Below are positions 29,686 to 39,582 of a stretch of 64,000 nucleotides of DNA, piece by piece. The number at the start of each line of letters is the position of its first letter. Positions within the stretch are counted from its first letter, which is position 1. The translations under genes were made by a program, and so were the position numbers. Origin of the DNA: an uncultured Sulfitobacter sp. (GTDB lineage: Bacteria > Pseudomonadota > Alphaproteobacteria > Rhodobacterales > Rhodobacteraceae); NCBI RefSeq assembly GCF_947499945.1, contig NZ_CANMQD010000001.1:682001-746000 (forward strand), read 5' to 3'. The notes beneath the pieces were generated by a model. That model did not search any database. It was not told the origin of the DNA and worked only from the letters and a program-made list of their open reading frames with translations.

Positions 29686-30699
29686 TTAACTGCTTTTATC
29701 GGACTTCCCGAACAGCCCACCAAGGCTGGCCGTGATAATGCTGCGTACCTTGGGGCGGCGTGCGGCGGAAAAGGGCAGCGGGCGGCAGACTTCCATCGCG
29801 GCAACACCCACACGCGCGGTGAGTGCCCCGTTCACCAATCCCTCACCAAAGCGGCGGCTGAGTTTGCCCAAAAGCGAGCCCCCAAGGATCGGTTCAAGCA
29901 TATCATCGCCCACAGCCACCGCACCCGTTGCCACCAAATGCGACAGCACCGCACGGGTCAGTCGCCAGCTGCCAAAAAAACCTGAGCGCCCACCGTAAAC
30001 TTCGGCAATACGGCGGATCATGCGCAGGTTGGAGGTAAGAGCAGCGGCAACATCTGCCAAAGCAAGCGGCACCAAAGCCGTAACAGTCGCTACCTGACGC
30101 GCGGCGGCTTCAACTTCGCGCTGTGCAGCAATGTCCAGTGGTCCAAGCACTTCGGCCTCCGCTACGGCCAGAAGGCCCGCCGCATCAAGTTGGTCGCCGC
30201 GCAACTCGGCCAGCCGCTCACGACCCCACCGCGTATCTTCGCGCCCTTTATAGAGGTGCACCAAACGGTCCGTGGCATCCCGCGCTGCCGCCAGATCATC
30301 GTGGGCCAAAGCCTCTGTCGCGCCGTGACGCAACCCGTCAAGGCGCCCCAAACGGCCAAAGGCCGCCAGTTCGCGCAGGGCCACCAGTGCTAGCACCAGC
30401 AAGAACGTCCCCATCAGCACCGACATGACCAGTCCGACAAGCGGATAACGCGCCATCAAATCGGTGATAAAGGTCCAAGCAGTAATCGAGACAAAAGCCC
30501 CTACAAGTATCGCGGCCAAGCCCCAGAACAGACGCATCAAAAAGGAGGGTTTGCGTGCGGCCAAACGGGCGGCGATCTGCATCGCTTGGCCCTGAGGGGC
30601 CTCTTGGCCAATGCTGTCCATAACCATCGGTGCCTCGGAGACTGACGGAGCGGGCGTGCCGTCTTGCTCCAGATCAAACAGAATTGGGCCTTTGGCCAT
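29686..30699 (-). CDS. YcjF-like DUF697 inner-membrane protein
   Basis: A 337-residue protein with a soluble N-terminal tail (about 1-60), two adjacent membrane helices (about 62-85, LFWGLAAILVGAFVSITAWTF, and about 93-115, VGLVMSVLMGTFLLVLALVAL) and a C-terminal DUF697 domain rich in helices (VPLALADVAAALTSNLRMIRRIAEVYGGRSG). This matches the TIGR01620/YcjF family. The ATG overlaps the preceding GNAT stop as TAATG and has AGGAG 8 nt upstream. In E. coli ycjF sits beside ycjX, and here they share an operon. Confidence 0.85.
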   Translation of the reverse strand: MAKGPILFDLEQDGTPAPSVSEAPMVMDSIGQEAPQGQAMQIAARLAARKPSFLMRLFWGLAAILVGAFVSITAWTFITDLMARYPLVGLVMSVLMGTFLLVLALVALRELAAFGRLGRLDGLRHGATEALAHDDLAAARDATDRLVHLYKGREDTRWGRERLAELRGDQLDAAGLLAVAEAEVLGPLDIAAQREVEAAARQVATVTALVPLALADVAAALTSNLRMIRRIAEVYGGRSGFFGSWRLTRAVLSHLVATGAVAVGDDMLEPILGGSLLGKLSRRFGEGLVNGALTARVGVAAMEVCRPLPFSAARRPKVRSIITASLGGLFGKSDKSS

Positions 30700-31148
30700 T
30701 ATTCTGTCTCCTTGTGCCACTCAAACCGCATATCGGGGAGATGCGCGTCATTGCCTGCACCGTCCGTGTGCTGAACCGCGACAAATCCCGCTTTCTCGTA
30801 AAACCGCGTCGCGCGGTCATTGGCCTGATAACTCCAGAGCCCCAGTTTTTTCGCATTGCGCTTTGCGTCATTCATCAGCGCACGCGCGACACCCTTGCCC
30901 TGCATGTCGGGACGCAGGCATAGCGCATGGATTTCCGTACCTTTCCGCCCGATCCAGCCGACAATAACATCATCAACAAAGGCGACCCGCACCCAGCCTG
31001 CATCGATCATATCCCCGATCAGCTTAATCTCTTCAGCAGAGCTGTAGAGCTGCGGCAACCAGTCAAGCCGCGCATTCGCAGCCGCCAGAATATCTGCCAG
31101 TTTGCTAGGCCCCATCGAGCCCGCAGGTCGGATCATCACAGGGGTCAT
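30699..31148 (-). CDS. GNAT family N-acetyltransferase
   Basis: A 149-residue single-domain acetyltransferase with acetyl-CoA motif A (EIHALCLRPDMQGKGVARALM, pyrophosphate loop QGKGVA) and the later motif B region (ANDRATRFYEKAGFVAV). The substrate is unknown. It is coupled at both ends: ATGA overlap with the ycjX-like gene upstream and TAATG overlap with the ycjF-like gene downstream, so all three are probably made together. Confidence 0.9.
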   Translation of the reverse strand: MTPVMIRPAGSMGPSKLADILAAANARLDWLPQLYSSAEEIKLIGDMIDAGWVRVAFVDDVIVGWIGRKGTEIHALCLRPDMQGKGVARALMNDAKRNAKKLGLWSYQANDRATRFYEKAGFVAVQHTDGAGNDAHLPDMRFEWHKETE

Positions 31149-32560
31149 AGCCGGTCTCCGATTAAAAATTCTGCCGCGCGGTCGAGCCTGATGTGCGGTG
31201 GTCCATCACCGGATCGCAAGGTAAGCGGCGCAGGGGCAAATCGCATGATTTGGTAGTCGGCGTCCAGCCATTTCTCCGCCCCCGCCCGTGCAGGGCTGAG
31301 CAAATGGGCAGGATCATCGGGCAATGCACCAGGGTAGAACGCCGCCTGTTTGCCCGTGTCCAGCAGCGTGCCGCGCACCACATCGAGCGGTGTGCCCTCA
31401 TGGGTCATCGTGTCTTCGGTTGTGGCACGCAACGAGGCGATGGCCATCGCTTGGGTCTTTGCCCCGGCAAACCGCGCACGCTCCCGTGCATCGCGGGTCA
31501 GCGCCTCCATAATCGCGGTGAGTTGGGCATGTTGGCTGTGGTGCAGATGATCCGCCTTGGTCGCGGCAAAGAGGATTTTTTCAACCCGTTTGCCCCCCAG
31601 AAGGCCGCTGAGAAAGCTGTTACGCCCCGGGCGGAAGGCACCCAGCGTCTCGCTCATCGCAGCGCGAAGGTCTTCCACAGCAGGTGGGCCAGCATTTATT
31701 GCGCCCAAGGCATCGACCAGAACAACCTGACGGTCGATGCGGGCAAAATGATCGCGAAAGAATGGCTTCACCACTTCGCGCTTATACGCCTCGAACCGCC
31801 GCGCCATTTCGCGACGCAGGCTTTTGCGGCCATCCCCATCGGCGGCTGGCAGCGGCGCAAAGGTCAACACAGGTGAGCCAGCCAAATCACCGGGCAGCAA
31901 GAAACGCCCCGGTGTGCAGTCAGAAAAACCATCGGCCCGTGCTTGGGAAAGGTAGGCTGCAAAACTCTGCGCCAATGCTTTTGCCTGAGGCTCTTCAAGC
32001 TGTGCTTGGGGATCAGTCGCCCCTACAAGCGCCAGATAAGCCTCGGCCTGCGCACGCGATGCAATACGGGCAAGCGTTTGTGCACTCCAATCATCATAGC
32101 TGATGTCGAGCAGCCCCAAATCCAGCAGCCATTCACCAGGGTAATCGACGATATCCAAATGGATCGTGCGCGGTCCTTTCAAGCCTGACAACAGGCCATT
32201 GGGTCGGACACGAAGGCTCAGCCGCAACTCTGACACCGCACGCGTGCTGTCGGGCCAACTTGGTGTTTTTGCCGTGAGCGCGGCCAGATGCGCCTCGTAT
32301 TCAAAGCGCGGGATCGTGTCATCGGGCTGGGGCTGCAAAAACGCAGCCTCAATCCGCCCCTCACCTGCCGCCACCAAACCGGGCATGCGCCCACGGTCCA
32401 TCAGGTTGGCCACCAACGATGTTATGAAGACGGTCTTGCCCGACCGCGCAAGGCCCGTGACGCCCAAACGGATTACCGGCTCAAAGAATGTCTCGGACAC
32501 AGTATCCTGTACGGCCTCGACCTGGCGCCAGATACCATCAGCGATTTGAGAAATTACCAC
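31145..32560 (-). CDS. YcjX-like (DUF463) P-loop NTPase
   Basis: A 471-residue protein of the YcjX/DUF463 family, predicted P-loop ATPase/GTPase. Walker A GLARSGKT is at 36-43, followed by TSLVANLM, and the conserved [13 protein letters not shown] stretch corresponds to Walker B. Known family members are stress-induced with ycjF in E. coli, where a role in envelope or phage-shock-related stress is suspected but not shown. It is first in the ycjX-GNAT-ycjF operon and divergent from truA, with 87 bp between start codons. Confidence 0.9.
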   Translation of the reverse strand: MVISQIADGIWRQVEAVQDTVSETFFEPVIRLGVTGLARSGKTVFITSLVANLMDRGRMPGLVAAGEGRIEAAFLQPQPDDTIPRFEYEAHLAALTAKTPSWPDSTRAVSELRLSLRVRPNGLLSGLKGPRTIHLDIVDYPGEWLLDLGLLDISYDDWSAQTLARIASRAQAEAYLALVGATDPQAQLEEPQAKALAQSFAAYLSQARADGFSDCTPGRFLLPGDLAGSPVLTFAPLPAADGDGRKSLRREMARRFEAYKREVVKPFFRDHFARIDRQVVLVDALGAINAGPPAVEDLRAAMSETLGAFRPGRNSFLSGLLGGKRVEKILFAATKADHLHHSQHAQLTAIMEALTRDARERARFAGAKTQAMAIASLRATTEDTMTHEGTPLDVVRGTLLDTGKQAAFYPGALPDDPAHLLSPARAGAEKWLDADYQIMRFAPAPLTLRSGDGPPHIRLDRAAEFLIGDRL

Positions 32561-32647
32561 ACGCAGCCCTGCCCTAAATCTGTTACTCTACATAGGAGTA
32601 AAGTGCAGGGATTGCCACAGGCCAGCCCCCGCGATAAAGCCCCTTTT

Positions 32648-33415
32648 ATGCCTAGATATGCTCTTCAAGTTGAATATGACGGTGCGCCGTTCCACGGCTG
32701 GCAGCGCCAGAATGATTTTCCCTCCGTCGCGGGGGCGATTGAAGACGCGCTGGCCAAGCTGGAAAAAGGCCCGCACAAGATCGCTGCCGCAGGGCGCACG
32801 GACCGCGGCGTGCATGCGCTGGGCCAGATTGCCCATTGTGATATGGTGCGCGACTGGACACCGTTCCGCCTGTCCGAGGCGATCAATTATCATCTCAAGC
32901 CTCACCCCGTAGCGATTGTAAACTGCGCCCAAGTGCCTGACACATTCCACGCACGGTTCGGCGCGGTGGAGCGGCGGTATCTGTTCCGCATTCTGCCCCG
33001 CCGTGCGCCGCTGACACATCTGCGCGGCTTTGTTTGGCAGATCAAGCAGGAGATGGACCTCGACGCCATGCGCGATGCCGCCACTGTTCTGGTGGGCCGC
33101 CATGACTTTACCACCTTCCGCTCGACAATCTGCCAATCCGCCAGTCCTGTGAAGACGGTGGACAAGATCGGGATCGAGGCGGTCGAGACCAACTACGGTA
33201 CCGAAGTGCATTTCGACGTGCGTGCGCGATCCTTCCTGCACAACCAAGTGCGCAGCTTTGTCGGCACGCTGGAGCGGGTTGGTTGTGGCTCGATGACGGC
33301 TGCAGATGTGCAGGCTGCGTTGGCTGCCCGTGATCGCGCAGCTTGTGGTCCTGTGTGTCCACCACATGGCCTGTATCTGGCGCAGGTTAGTTACCCAGAG
33401 CCGCTCTTCGACTAA
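32648..33415 (+). CDS. truA: tRNA pseudouridine(38-40) synthase TruA
   Basis: Isomerises uridines 38-40 in the anticodon arm of tRNAs. The 255-residue product starts [12 protein letters not shown] at the ATG at 32648; the open frame extends far upstream into the ycjX control region but only this start fits the family. The catalytic Asp is Asp52 in [14 protein letters not shown], and the RSFLHNQVR motif is present. It is convergent with the DUF3726 gene, overlapping stops by 4 nt. Confidence 0.96.
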   Translation: MPRYALQVEYDGAPFHGWQRQNDFPSVAGAIEDALAKLEKGPHKIAAAGRTDRGVHALGQIAHCDMVRDWTPFRLSEAINYHLKPHPVAIVNCAQVPDTFHARFGAVERRYLFRILPRRAPLTHLRGFVWQIKQEMDLDAMRDAATVLVGRHDFTTFRSTICQSASPVKTVDKIGIEAVETNYGTEVHFDVRARSFLHNQVRSFVGTLERVGCGSMTAADVQAALAARDRAACGPVCPPHGLYLAQVSYPEPLFD

Positions 33416-33900
33416 TCGTTATCTGTTAGCCCAGCGCCCGCGCCTGACAGGCGTGATGCCTCGCTTTCTGGAACCAGCAATGCCGCAGCCAATGCCGTCC
33501 ATGCGGCCTGAGTTTCCTCGGCCAAGTCGACACGATGCACCGCAGCGCGGGGCGCGGGGCGATTAAGATCAAGATGCACAGTGCCGCTTTCGGTTAGCGC
33601 AGCCACACAGGGCAATGCCGCGACATAACTCTGTGCCAGTGGGCTGTCTTCGGGATCAAGTACACCTGTTGCAATGCCTTCGACCTGACTTTCAGCGATA
33701 CGAGTGAGTGCGAGGGGAAGATTGACAATCGGACCTTCGGGCAAGGCGGCAAGGGCGGCGTCCAGTGCCGCGACATCCCGCCCCGCCGTGAGATGCACCA
33801 CTGCCGCAGCCCCGAATTGCGCCGCTTGGGCAGGCGGTGCGCCTGCGCCCCGCGCCGCTTTTGTCGCCAGCACCATCACTTCGTTGACCGAGCGTGTCAC
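33412..33900 (-). CDS. DUF3726-like protein
   Basis: A 162-residue protein starting at a GTG that overlaps the upstream stop as GTGA. The N-terminus [30 protein letters not shown] resembles the DUF3726 start (S-x-N-E-x4-A-x-x-A-x-RGAG). A longer in-frame start at 33921 lies inside the upstream gene. It is Ala-rich and soluble, and contains no motif I can link to an activity. Family assignment is by memory of the pattern and moderately certain. It is translationally coupled to the 551-residue gene, so the two products probably act together. Confidence 0.65.
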   Translation of the reverse strand: MTRSVNEVMVLATKAARGAGAPPAQAAQFGAAAVVHLTAGRDVAALDAALAALPEGPIVNLPLALTRIAESQVEGIATGVLDPEDSPLAQSYVAALPCVAALTESGTVHLDLNRPAPRAAVHRVDLAEETQAAWTALAAALLVPESEASRLSGAGAGLTDND

Positions 33901-35552
33901 GCGGCAAACACTGGCAACCACCAGTCGTCACCACCCTGCCCGAGGTCCTCTGCCAAAGGTGCACCTTGGCAAAGCGTGATGCGGGTCCAGCGGTCCGACT
34001 TGGGGTCAAACTTAGACGCGCCAAAAAACGACAGCTTGCAGCGCAGCATATCAATCGGCAGACAGCTTTGTGCGATGAGATTGTCGCGTATCTCGGCGTA
34101 GGGGTATCGCGCACTCAGCGTCACCCGCTCTACCGCCAGCGCATGTTCAGGGTGGCGGGCAAGGAGGGTCGAGACAGGCTCGGGCCTTTGCGGCAGATCA
34201 GCATAGGCGGCATGCACCCGCCGGCCGATATCAAGCGGGGATTCCAGTGCCGCCCCCTCCTCCTCAAACCGCAAGCCAAGGCGCGGCTCCATCTTTTCCT
34301 CGGAGACATACCAAAACTGCCCGCAGTTTTGCGGAGCGGTGTAGTTCACGCCCAGCGCCCAGCCAAACTCTGCTTCCATCTGCGCCCTGAGCGCATCCGT
34401 ATCGCTCAGCGGCGTCGCAAAGGCACCGTAAGGGTCGGCCATGCACTCGGTCAAACCATCCACCAGGTCGCCAAAAGGCTCAATCAGCAAAGCCGCCATC
34501 AATTCTTCGACATTTTCGCCCATGCTCTGGCTGGCGCGCATCACGGCATCAAGGGGCCGAACACCTGTGAGCCTTTCAGACGCAAGCAAGTCAACAGCAT
34601 GGCTCCACGCTTCCCGCAAAGTGTTGATCCGTGCCTGATGCACGGCGTCTGGCACCCTCCACTGTTCAAGATGAGCGGCGGCGCGCTGCGCAAGCACGCC
34701 AATGCGCGCGATCTGCTGGGGCGAGAGTCTCTCAATCGCACGCACCCGCGCCAGCGCCGTCTCACGCACCAGCATCCAGTTGTTCAGCAGCACCGGATGG
34801 TTCACGAGGAAGGGCGCCATGCCGAGGCCTGTGGAGTTGCCAATGCCAAGGTGTCTCTTGATCACGGGATCAAGTGTTCCCTGCCCCACATGCTCCACCA
34901 GTGCATGGGTGAAATGACGGATTAGCCAAACGGTGAGCATCTCGGCCGCAAACGGCCCTTCGAGCCCCGCACGCGTGTCAAAGGTAGCGCGGTCGGCAAT
35001 CCCGAATTTACCGTTGCCGTAGACGGCAGTCGTCCGCATGAGATAACCGACATCACGGATCATCGCGAGGTCAGGCTGCCGCCCCGCGCGCAGTGCCTCG
35101 ATCACATGGGCAAACAAGCGGACGGATTTATTGGCGCGGCTCAGGATCAGATCGCGCGGACCAAAACGCCCCGCCTCCTGAAGTGGCGCATTGGCCGTGA
35201 TCCGCGCAATGTCTTCTGCGTCAGGAATGCCATCGAACAGGACATAGGCGCTGTCCCATGCCGTCGCGATGACACGGTCGGTGCGCATCTCGGGCGGTAA
35301 ATCGGTTGAAATTGCAACCAACGAATAAGTATGCCCGCCCAGATCAACGCTGAACACGCCATGCCCGAACCCTTCGGCACACATCTGCCACTCGCGGCGC
35401 ACCACATGCGCCTGCTCCTCGGCAAGGCGGCGCAGGAGGCTGCGCAGGAATGACAGCCGCGTGGGGAACATCGACCCCATAAGCGACAGCCGCATCACGG
35501 TGTCGGGCGGGCGCAGGGGCATCTGCGGCGGCGCTTCAAAGATGTCTTTCAT
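33897..35552 (-). CDS. Conserved protein of unknown function (551 residues)
   Basis: A soluble-looking 551-residue protein with no signal peptide or clear membrane helix. Conserved-looking blocks include MSLMGSMFPTRLSFLRSLLR-like sequence near 25-42, a segment RTDRVIATAWDSAYVLFDG near 90-110, and a Trp/Tyr-rich C-terminal part (NYTAPQNCGQFWYVSEEKMEPRLG and DDWWLPVF). The length and motifs do not match any enzyme family I know. It begins divergently from the DsbA-fold isomerase gene (154 bp between) and is coupled to the DUF3726 gene. Confidence 0.75.
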   Translation of the reverse strand: MKDIFEAPPQMPLRPPDTVMRLSLMGSMFPTRLSFLRSLLRRLAEEQAHVVRREWQMCAEGFGHGVFSVDLGGHTYSLVAISTDLPPEMRTDRVIATAWDSAYVLFDGIPDAEDIARITANAPLQEAGRFGPRDLILSRANKSVRLFAHVIEALRAGRQPDLAMIRDVGYLMRTTAVYGNGKFGIADRATFDTRAGLEGPFAAEMLTVWLIRHFTHALVEHVGQGTLDPVIKRHLGIGNSTGLGMAPFLVNHPVLLNNWMLVRETALARVRAIERLSPQQIARIGVLAQRAAAHLEQWRVPDAVHQARINTLREAWSHAVDLLASERLTGVRPLDAVMRASQSMGENVEELMAALLIEPFGDLVDGLTECMADPYGAFATPLSDTDALRAQMEAEFGWALGVNYTAPQNCGQFWYVSEEKMEPRLGLRFEEEGAALESPLDIGRRVHAAYADLPQRPEPVSTLLARHPEHALAVERVTLSARYPYAEIRDNLIAQSCLPIDMLRCKLSFFGASKFDPKSDRWTRITLCQGAPLAEDLGQGGDDWWLPVFAA

Positions 35553-35706
35553 GGCAGCACTCCCGAACCTTGCCTTGGCAGATCACCGCGTGCTGGTGCT
35601 TCACCAAAGGGGGATCTTCCTCACATTGATGGCGCAGGCCACCTTGTCAGTCTAGCCAAAATGCGATCTCTGGGAGGCGTCACGCGACAGCGCAGAGGAG
35701 AAACAT

Positions 35707-36312
35707 ATGGACACCCCGCAGATTGAGTACTTTTATTCAGCCCATTCCGCATATGCCTATCTTGGCGCTCCCACTTTGACGCGCATTGCCAAGGATACCG
35801 GCGCGAAAATCGTCCACCGCCCTTTTGACTTTATGCCCGTCGTCCAAGCCGCAGGTGCCACAGGATTCAAACAGCGTAGTGCTGCCCATATCAACTATTT
35901 CTTTGGTCGCGAGGTGCGGCGCTGGGCGCAGTGGCGGGAACTGGAAATCCTCGACTTTCGCCCGACCCATCACGACAATCCGCTTGGCACTGCCAGTGGG
36001 ATGATCCTTGCCGCAACAGACCCCGACGCGCTCAGCTTTGCCATTCTTCAGGCCCATTGGCGCGATGATGCGGATATTGCGGATCGCGCCACTCTGATGA
36101 CAATCGCCCACGACTGCGGCGAAAATTCTCAAGCATTGATGGATGCAGCCGCCAGCGCGGATGTCCAAGCACAGTTTGCCGCCAATACCGCAGAAGCCAT
36201 CGCGCGAGGCGTTTTCGGCTCCCCCACCTATTTCGTGGGCGGTGACATGTTTTACGGACAAGACAGGCTCGAAATGGTGGCCCGTGCAATTACGCAGCCT
36301 TTCGCGCCCTGA
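35707..36312 (+). CDS. 2-hydroxychromene-2-carboxylate isomerase-like (DsbA-fold) protein
   Basis: A 201-residue protein with the thioredoxin/GST-kappa fold signature of the NahD family: an N-terminal strand and active-site loop (IEYFYSAHSAYAYLG), a helical insertion, and the C-terminal ARGVFGSPTYFVGGDMFYGQDRLEMV. The CXXC of true DsbA is replaced by SAHS, typical of this isomerase family, which uses glutathione in aromatic degradation. The substrate here is unknown. AGGAG precedes the ATG. Confidence 0.85.
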   Translation: MDTPQIEYFYSAHSAYAYLGAPTLTRIAKDTGAKIVHRPFDFMPVVQAAGATGFKQRSAAHINYFFGREVRRWAQWRELEILDFRPTHHDNPLGTASGMILAATDPDALSFAILQAHWRDDADIADRATLMTIAHDCGENSQALMDAAASADVQAQFAANTAEAIARGVFGSPTYFVGGDMFYGQDRLEMVARAITQPFAP

Positions 36313-36380
36313 AAACGGGCTAGGCAAGATCAGCGCCCCGTGATTAGGTCACAGCAAAACACCTGCCAGAAAGTACCCTT

Positions 36381-37577
36381 ATGCAAGCACCCGTTCACAC
36401 CAGCTATGATGTCGTTATTGTCGGCGGTGCCATTTATGGATCCTCCGTGGCGTGGTGGCTCACGCAGATGTCAGGATTTGACGGCAAGGTGCTGGTGGTC
36501 GAGCGCGATCCGACTTACGAATTCGCCTCCACCTCACACACCAACAGCTGCATCCGCCAGCAGTTCAGCAATGCCACCAACATCTCGGTGAGCCAGTTCG
36601 GCGCGAAATTCATCCGTAATTTCCGCGAATTCATGGGCGGAAGCGAGGAAGTCCCGCACCTGAGCCTGCAAAGCTATGGCTATATGTATCTCGCCGACAC
36701 GCCAGAATTTGCCGAAACGCTGAAAGAAGCGCAGGCGGTGCAACAATCGCTGGGCGCGGCCACCCGCCACATGAGCCGCGACGAGATCGCCGCCGAATAT
36801 CCGTTCTACCAGCTGGATGATATTGTTGGGGCCAATCACAATCTTGTCGATGAGGGCTATTTTGACGGCGGTACGATGTTTGACTGGTTCAAACGTGCGG
36901 CCCGCGCCAATGGCGTCGAATATATCCACAATACCGTCACCGCCATGACCCGTGTGGGCGATGCCGTACAGAGCGTCACACTGGCCGATGGAACTGTTGT
37001 GGCGTGCGGCACTGTGGTGAACGCATCCGGGCCGAGTGCAGTTGAGACCGCCAGAATGGCAGGCCTCGATATCCCGGTGGCCCCGCGCAAGCGCTATACC
37101 TTTATTTTCGATGCGGCACAGCCGCTCGACCGTGATCTGCCACTGACGATTGATCCCTCCGGCGTGCACATGCGCTCGGAGGGGAAATACTACCTTGCGG
37201 GCTGCCCACCCGATGAAGACCCCGATGTGGCCTATGACGATTTCGCCTTTGATCACAGCCTGTGGGAGAACAAAGTCTGGCCCACCATTGCCACCCGCAT
37301 CCCGCAATTCGAGGCAATCAAAGTGATCAATGAATGGGTTGGCCACTATGCCTTTAACACCTTTGACCAGAACGCCCTGCTAGGCCGCGCACAAGACTGC
37401 CCTAACTTCATCTTCGTGAACGGGTTCTCCGGTCATGGCCTGCAACAGTCCCCCGCCATGGGGCGCGGCATCGCCGAACTTATCGCCTATAATGAATACC
37501 GCAGCCTTGATCTCAGTGCCTTTGACGTGAACCGCGCCGCGCGCGGGGAACGTTTTCTGGAAAAAGCTGTCATCTAA
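36381..37577 (+). CDS. FAD-dependent oxidoreductase of the DAO (glycine/D-amino acid oxidase) family
   Basis: A 398-residue flavoprotein with an N-terminal dinucleotide-binding fold (YDVVIVGGAIYGSSVAWWL), an acidic residue at the end of beta-2 (VERDPTYEFASTSHTNSCIRQ), a mid-chain substrate domain and a C-terminal FAD-contact region (FIFVNGFSGHGLQQSPAMGRG). The substrate, probably a secondary or tertiary amino acid such as sarcosine or another N-methyl compound, cannot be told from sequence. It precedes a GNAT gene by 18 nt. Confidence 0.88.
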   Translation: MQAPVHTSYDVVIVGGAIYGSSVAWWLTQMSGFDGKVLVVERDPTYEFASTSHTNSCIRQQFSNATNISVSQFGAKFIRNFREFMGGSEEVPHLSLQSYGYMYLADTPEFAETLKEAQAVQQSLGAATRHMSRDEIAAEYPFYQLDDIVGANHNLVDEGYFDGGTMFDWFKRAARANGVEYIHNTVTAMTRVGDAVQSVTLADGTVVACGTVVNASGPSAVETARMAGLDIPVAPRKRYTFIFDAAQPLDRDLPLTIDPSGVHMRSEGKYYLAGCPPDEDPDVAYDDFAFDHSLWENKVWPTIATRIPQFEAIKVINEWVGHYAFNTFDQNALLGRAQDCPNFIFVNGFSGHGLQQSPAMGRGIAELIAYNEYRSLDLSAFDVNRAARGERFLEKAVI

Positions 37578-37595
37578 TCCAAAGAGGAAAAGCAT

Positions 37596-38039
37596 ATGTC
37601 TGTCACCGTGCGCCCTGTTGCCCAAACTGACAAAGCAGCTTGGGAAGTCCTCTATCAGGGCTATGCCAAATTCTATCACGTCGACCAGACCAAAGAGATG
37701 CGCGACCGCGTTTGGGGCTGGATCACCGACCCCGATCACGAAGTGAACTGCTTTGTCGCCGAACAGGACGGCATCCTCATCGGGCTGACCCATTACCGCC
37801 CGTTCTTCTCCCCGCTGAGTGCGAACGTCAAAGGCTTTCTCGATGATCTGTTTGTCGACCCTGCTACCCGGGGCTCTGGTGCGGCCCAAGCGCTGATCGA
37901 AGCGGTGAGTGCCAAGGGCCGTGAAAAAGGCTGGGCTGTTATCCGCTGGATCACTGCCGACGATAACTACCGCGCGCGCGGGGTCTATGACAAAATAGCC
38001 ACGCGCACAGGCTGGGTCACGTACGACATCCCGCTTTAG
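37596..38039 (+). CDS. GNAT family N-acetyltransferase
   Basis: A 147-residue acetyltransferase with motif A (DDLFVDPATRGSGAAQALIE, loop RGSGAA) and a C-terminal motif B (DDNYRARGVYDKIATRTGWV). AGAGGAAA precedes the ATG. It follows the FAD oxidoreductase on the same strand and probably forms an operon with it. The substrate is unknown. Confidence 0.9.
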   Translation: MSVTVRPVAQTDKAAWEVLYQGYAKFYHVDQTKEMRDRVWGWITDPDHEVNCFVAEQDGILIGLTHYRPFFSPLSANVKGFLDDLFVDPATRGSGAAQALIEAVSAKGREKGWAVIRWITADDNYRARGVYDKIATRTGWVTYDIPL

Positions 38040-38041
38040 CG

Positions 38042-39361
38042 TTATGGGCCGATATGGGCGCGGACCATATCCGCCACAGGCAACTTCGCCCCAAGTCGCG
38101 CACCGAGCAGGAACATGCCCGCAAATTTGCGTTGGAGATAAAGCACTTCCATCGGCACAACAGGCGGCACAAAACCGTCCCGCGCCAAGGCTTCGCCCTT
38201 GATCTGGATCTCACGGGTCAGGGTCGTATCAGAGAAATCGAACATCGGCACCCTCAGCCCGTCAAACGCCATGTGCACCAGTTCAAAGACCTGAGCGCGA
38301 TGAGGCTTGGAGGTAGTTTCATCAATAAATCCGAGGGTTACACAGAGTTCCTCAACACGCCCACGCTCCGCATTCAGGCCACATCTGAACATCTCCCCAT
38401 AAAGTTTTGAAATCTCAATACTTAATTCTCGCGTCGCACCAAAATCCAGCAGTATGATCGCCCCTGTTTCGGGATCATACCGATAATTTGCAAAGTTAGG
38501 GTCGCTCTGCATCAACCTGAATTCAAACAGTTCCTTGAGGGTAAGATCAATCAATCGCTGCATGATCAGATTACGCTGCGCCTGATCTTCTTCCACCGCC
38601 TCCTCAATCGGGCTACCCGCGACAAAACTCATCGCAAGGATGCAGTCGGTACTCCAATCCTCATAGACCTCGGGCAGCACAAACCCTTCACTCCCCGCCA
38701 GCAGATCACGAAAACGGTTGAGGCAAGCGGCCTCGCGCAGATAGTCGGTTTCCTCATGCAACTGCCGCGCGGCTTCCTCCAAGTAAGGCGTCAGCGCAAA
38801 TCCCTCTGGCAGCATCCCAGACATCTTGATCAACGCGCCAACATTAGCCACGTCACTGTCAATGCTGCGCGCTACACCAGGGTATTGCACCTTGATCGCC
38901 ATATCGCGCCCATCGCGGGTTTGCGCACGGTGCACCTGCCCGATGGAGGCCGCAGCAATAGGGCGCACATCAAAGCGGGCAAAGTCGCGCAGCCAGCCTG
39001 CGTGCCACTGCGCGCACAGCACTTTCTTGAGCTGTGCAGGCGGCATGAAATGCGCATCGTCGCGCAGACGCGCCATAATCTGGGCCAGTTCAGGGGGCAG
39101 CATATCGCCCGTATCCATCGAGACCAGCTGCCCGATCTTCATCGCCGCCCCGCGCATCTTGGCCAATTGATCCGCAACCCGTGTCACATTCGACGGGGTG
39201 AGCAACAGCCCGCGCCAATCCGGCCGCTCGCCCCGTCCCAGTTGCGCCATGCCGCCCAGCGCCATGTTTCCTGCCACACCTGCCGTCATCGCACCAAGGC
39301 GCGACAAACGGCCCAGACGGCTGGCTGGCACAGCGAGGCCTCTATCGCGCGGTCCGCTCAT
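38042..39361 (-). CDS. ABC1/UbiB-type atypical kinase-like protein
   Basis: A 439-residue protein of the ABC1/AarF/UbiB family, atypical protein-kinase-fold ATPases linked to quinone biosynthesis or other lipid transactions. Seen are the Ala/Gly-rich N-terminal helix, the KxGQ motif (GAAMKIGQLVSMD), the catalytic-loop-like segment (MQSDPNFANYRYD) and IILLDFGATRE (DFG). It lacks the C-terminal membrane helices of UbiB. It overlaps the DUF2805 gene by 4 nt. Confidence 0.88.
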   Translation of the reverse strand: MSGPRDRGLAVPASRLGRLSRLGAMTAGVAGNMALGGMAQLGRGERPDWRGLLLTPSNVTRVADQLAKMRGAAMKIGQLVSMDTGDMLPPELAQIMARLRDDAHFMPPAQLKKVLCAQWHAGWLRDFARFDVRPIAAASIGQVHRAQTRDGRDMAIKVQYPGVARSIDSDVANVGALIKMSGMLPEGFALTPYLEEAARQLHEETDYLREAACLNRFRDLLAGSEGFVLPEVYEDWSTDCILAMSFVAGSPIEEAVEEDQAQRNLIMQRLIDLTLKELFEFRLMQSDPNFANYRYDPETGAIILLDFGATRELSIEISKLYGEMFRCGLNAERGRVEELCVTLGFIDETTSKPHRAQVFELVHMAFDGLRVPMFDFSDTTLTREIQIKGEALARDGFVPPVVPMEVLYLQRKFAGMFLLGARLGAKLPVADMVRAHIGP

Positions 39362-39582
39362 TTATACTGTTCTCGCCGTGTGCCAAAAGCATGCACCCGC
39401 TTGCGCCACGCCCGGTAGCTGCCTGCCTTGAGTTCACGCCGCATCAGTGCCTGCACTTCTTTCTCGGACAGGCCGTATTCCATCTCGATTGTCGCGAACG
39501 GAACATGATCGCTCAGGGCCATCTGGATTATGGCACTAACGTCTGCGACGGCGAGCACCCTTTGCTTTTCGGGTCCGCTCAT
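39358..39582 (-). CDS. DUF2805 (TIGR03643-type) small protein
   Basis: A 74-residue basic protein: VADVSAIIQMALSDHVPF, IEMEYGLSEKEVQALMRREL, RAWRKRVHAFGTRREQYK. The pattern (helix-turn-helix-like helix, then RRE-K and W-R-x-R-V) matches the TIGR03643/DUF2805 family. It overlaps both neighbours by ATGA, so it is translated with CIA30 and the ABC1 kinase. Function is unknown; the helix-turn-helix look suggests nucleic-acid contact, but that is inference. Confidence 0.78.
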   Translation of the reverse strand: MSGPEKQRVLAVADVSAIIQMALSDHVPFATIEMEYGLSEKEVQALMRRELKAGSYRAWRKRVHAFGTRREQYK

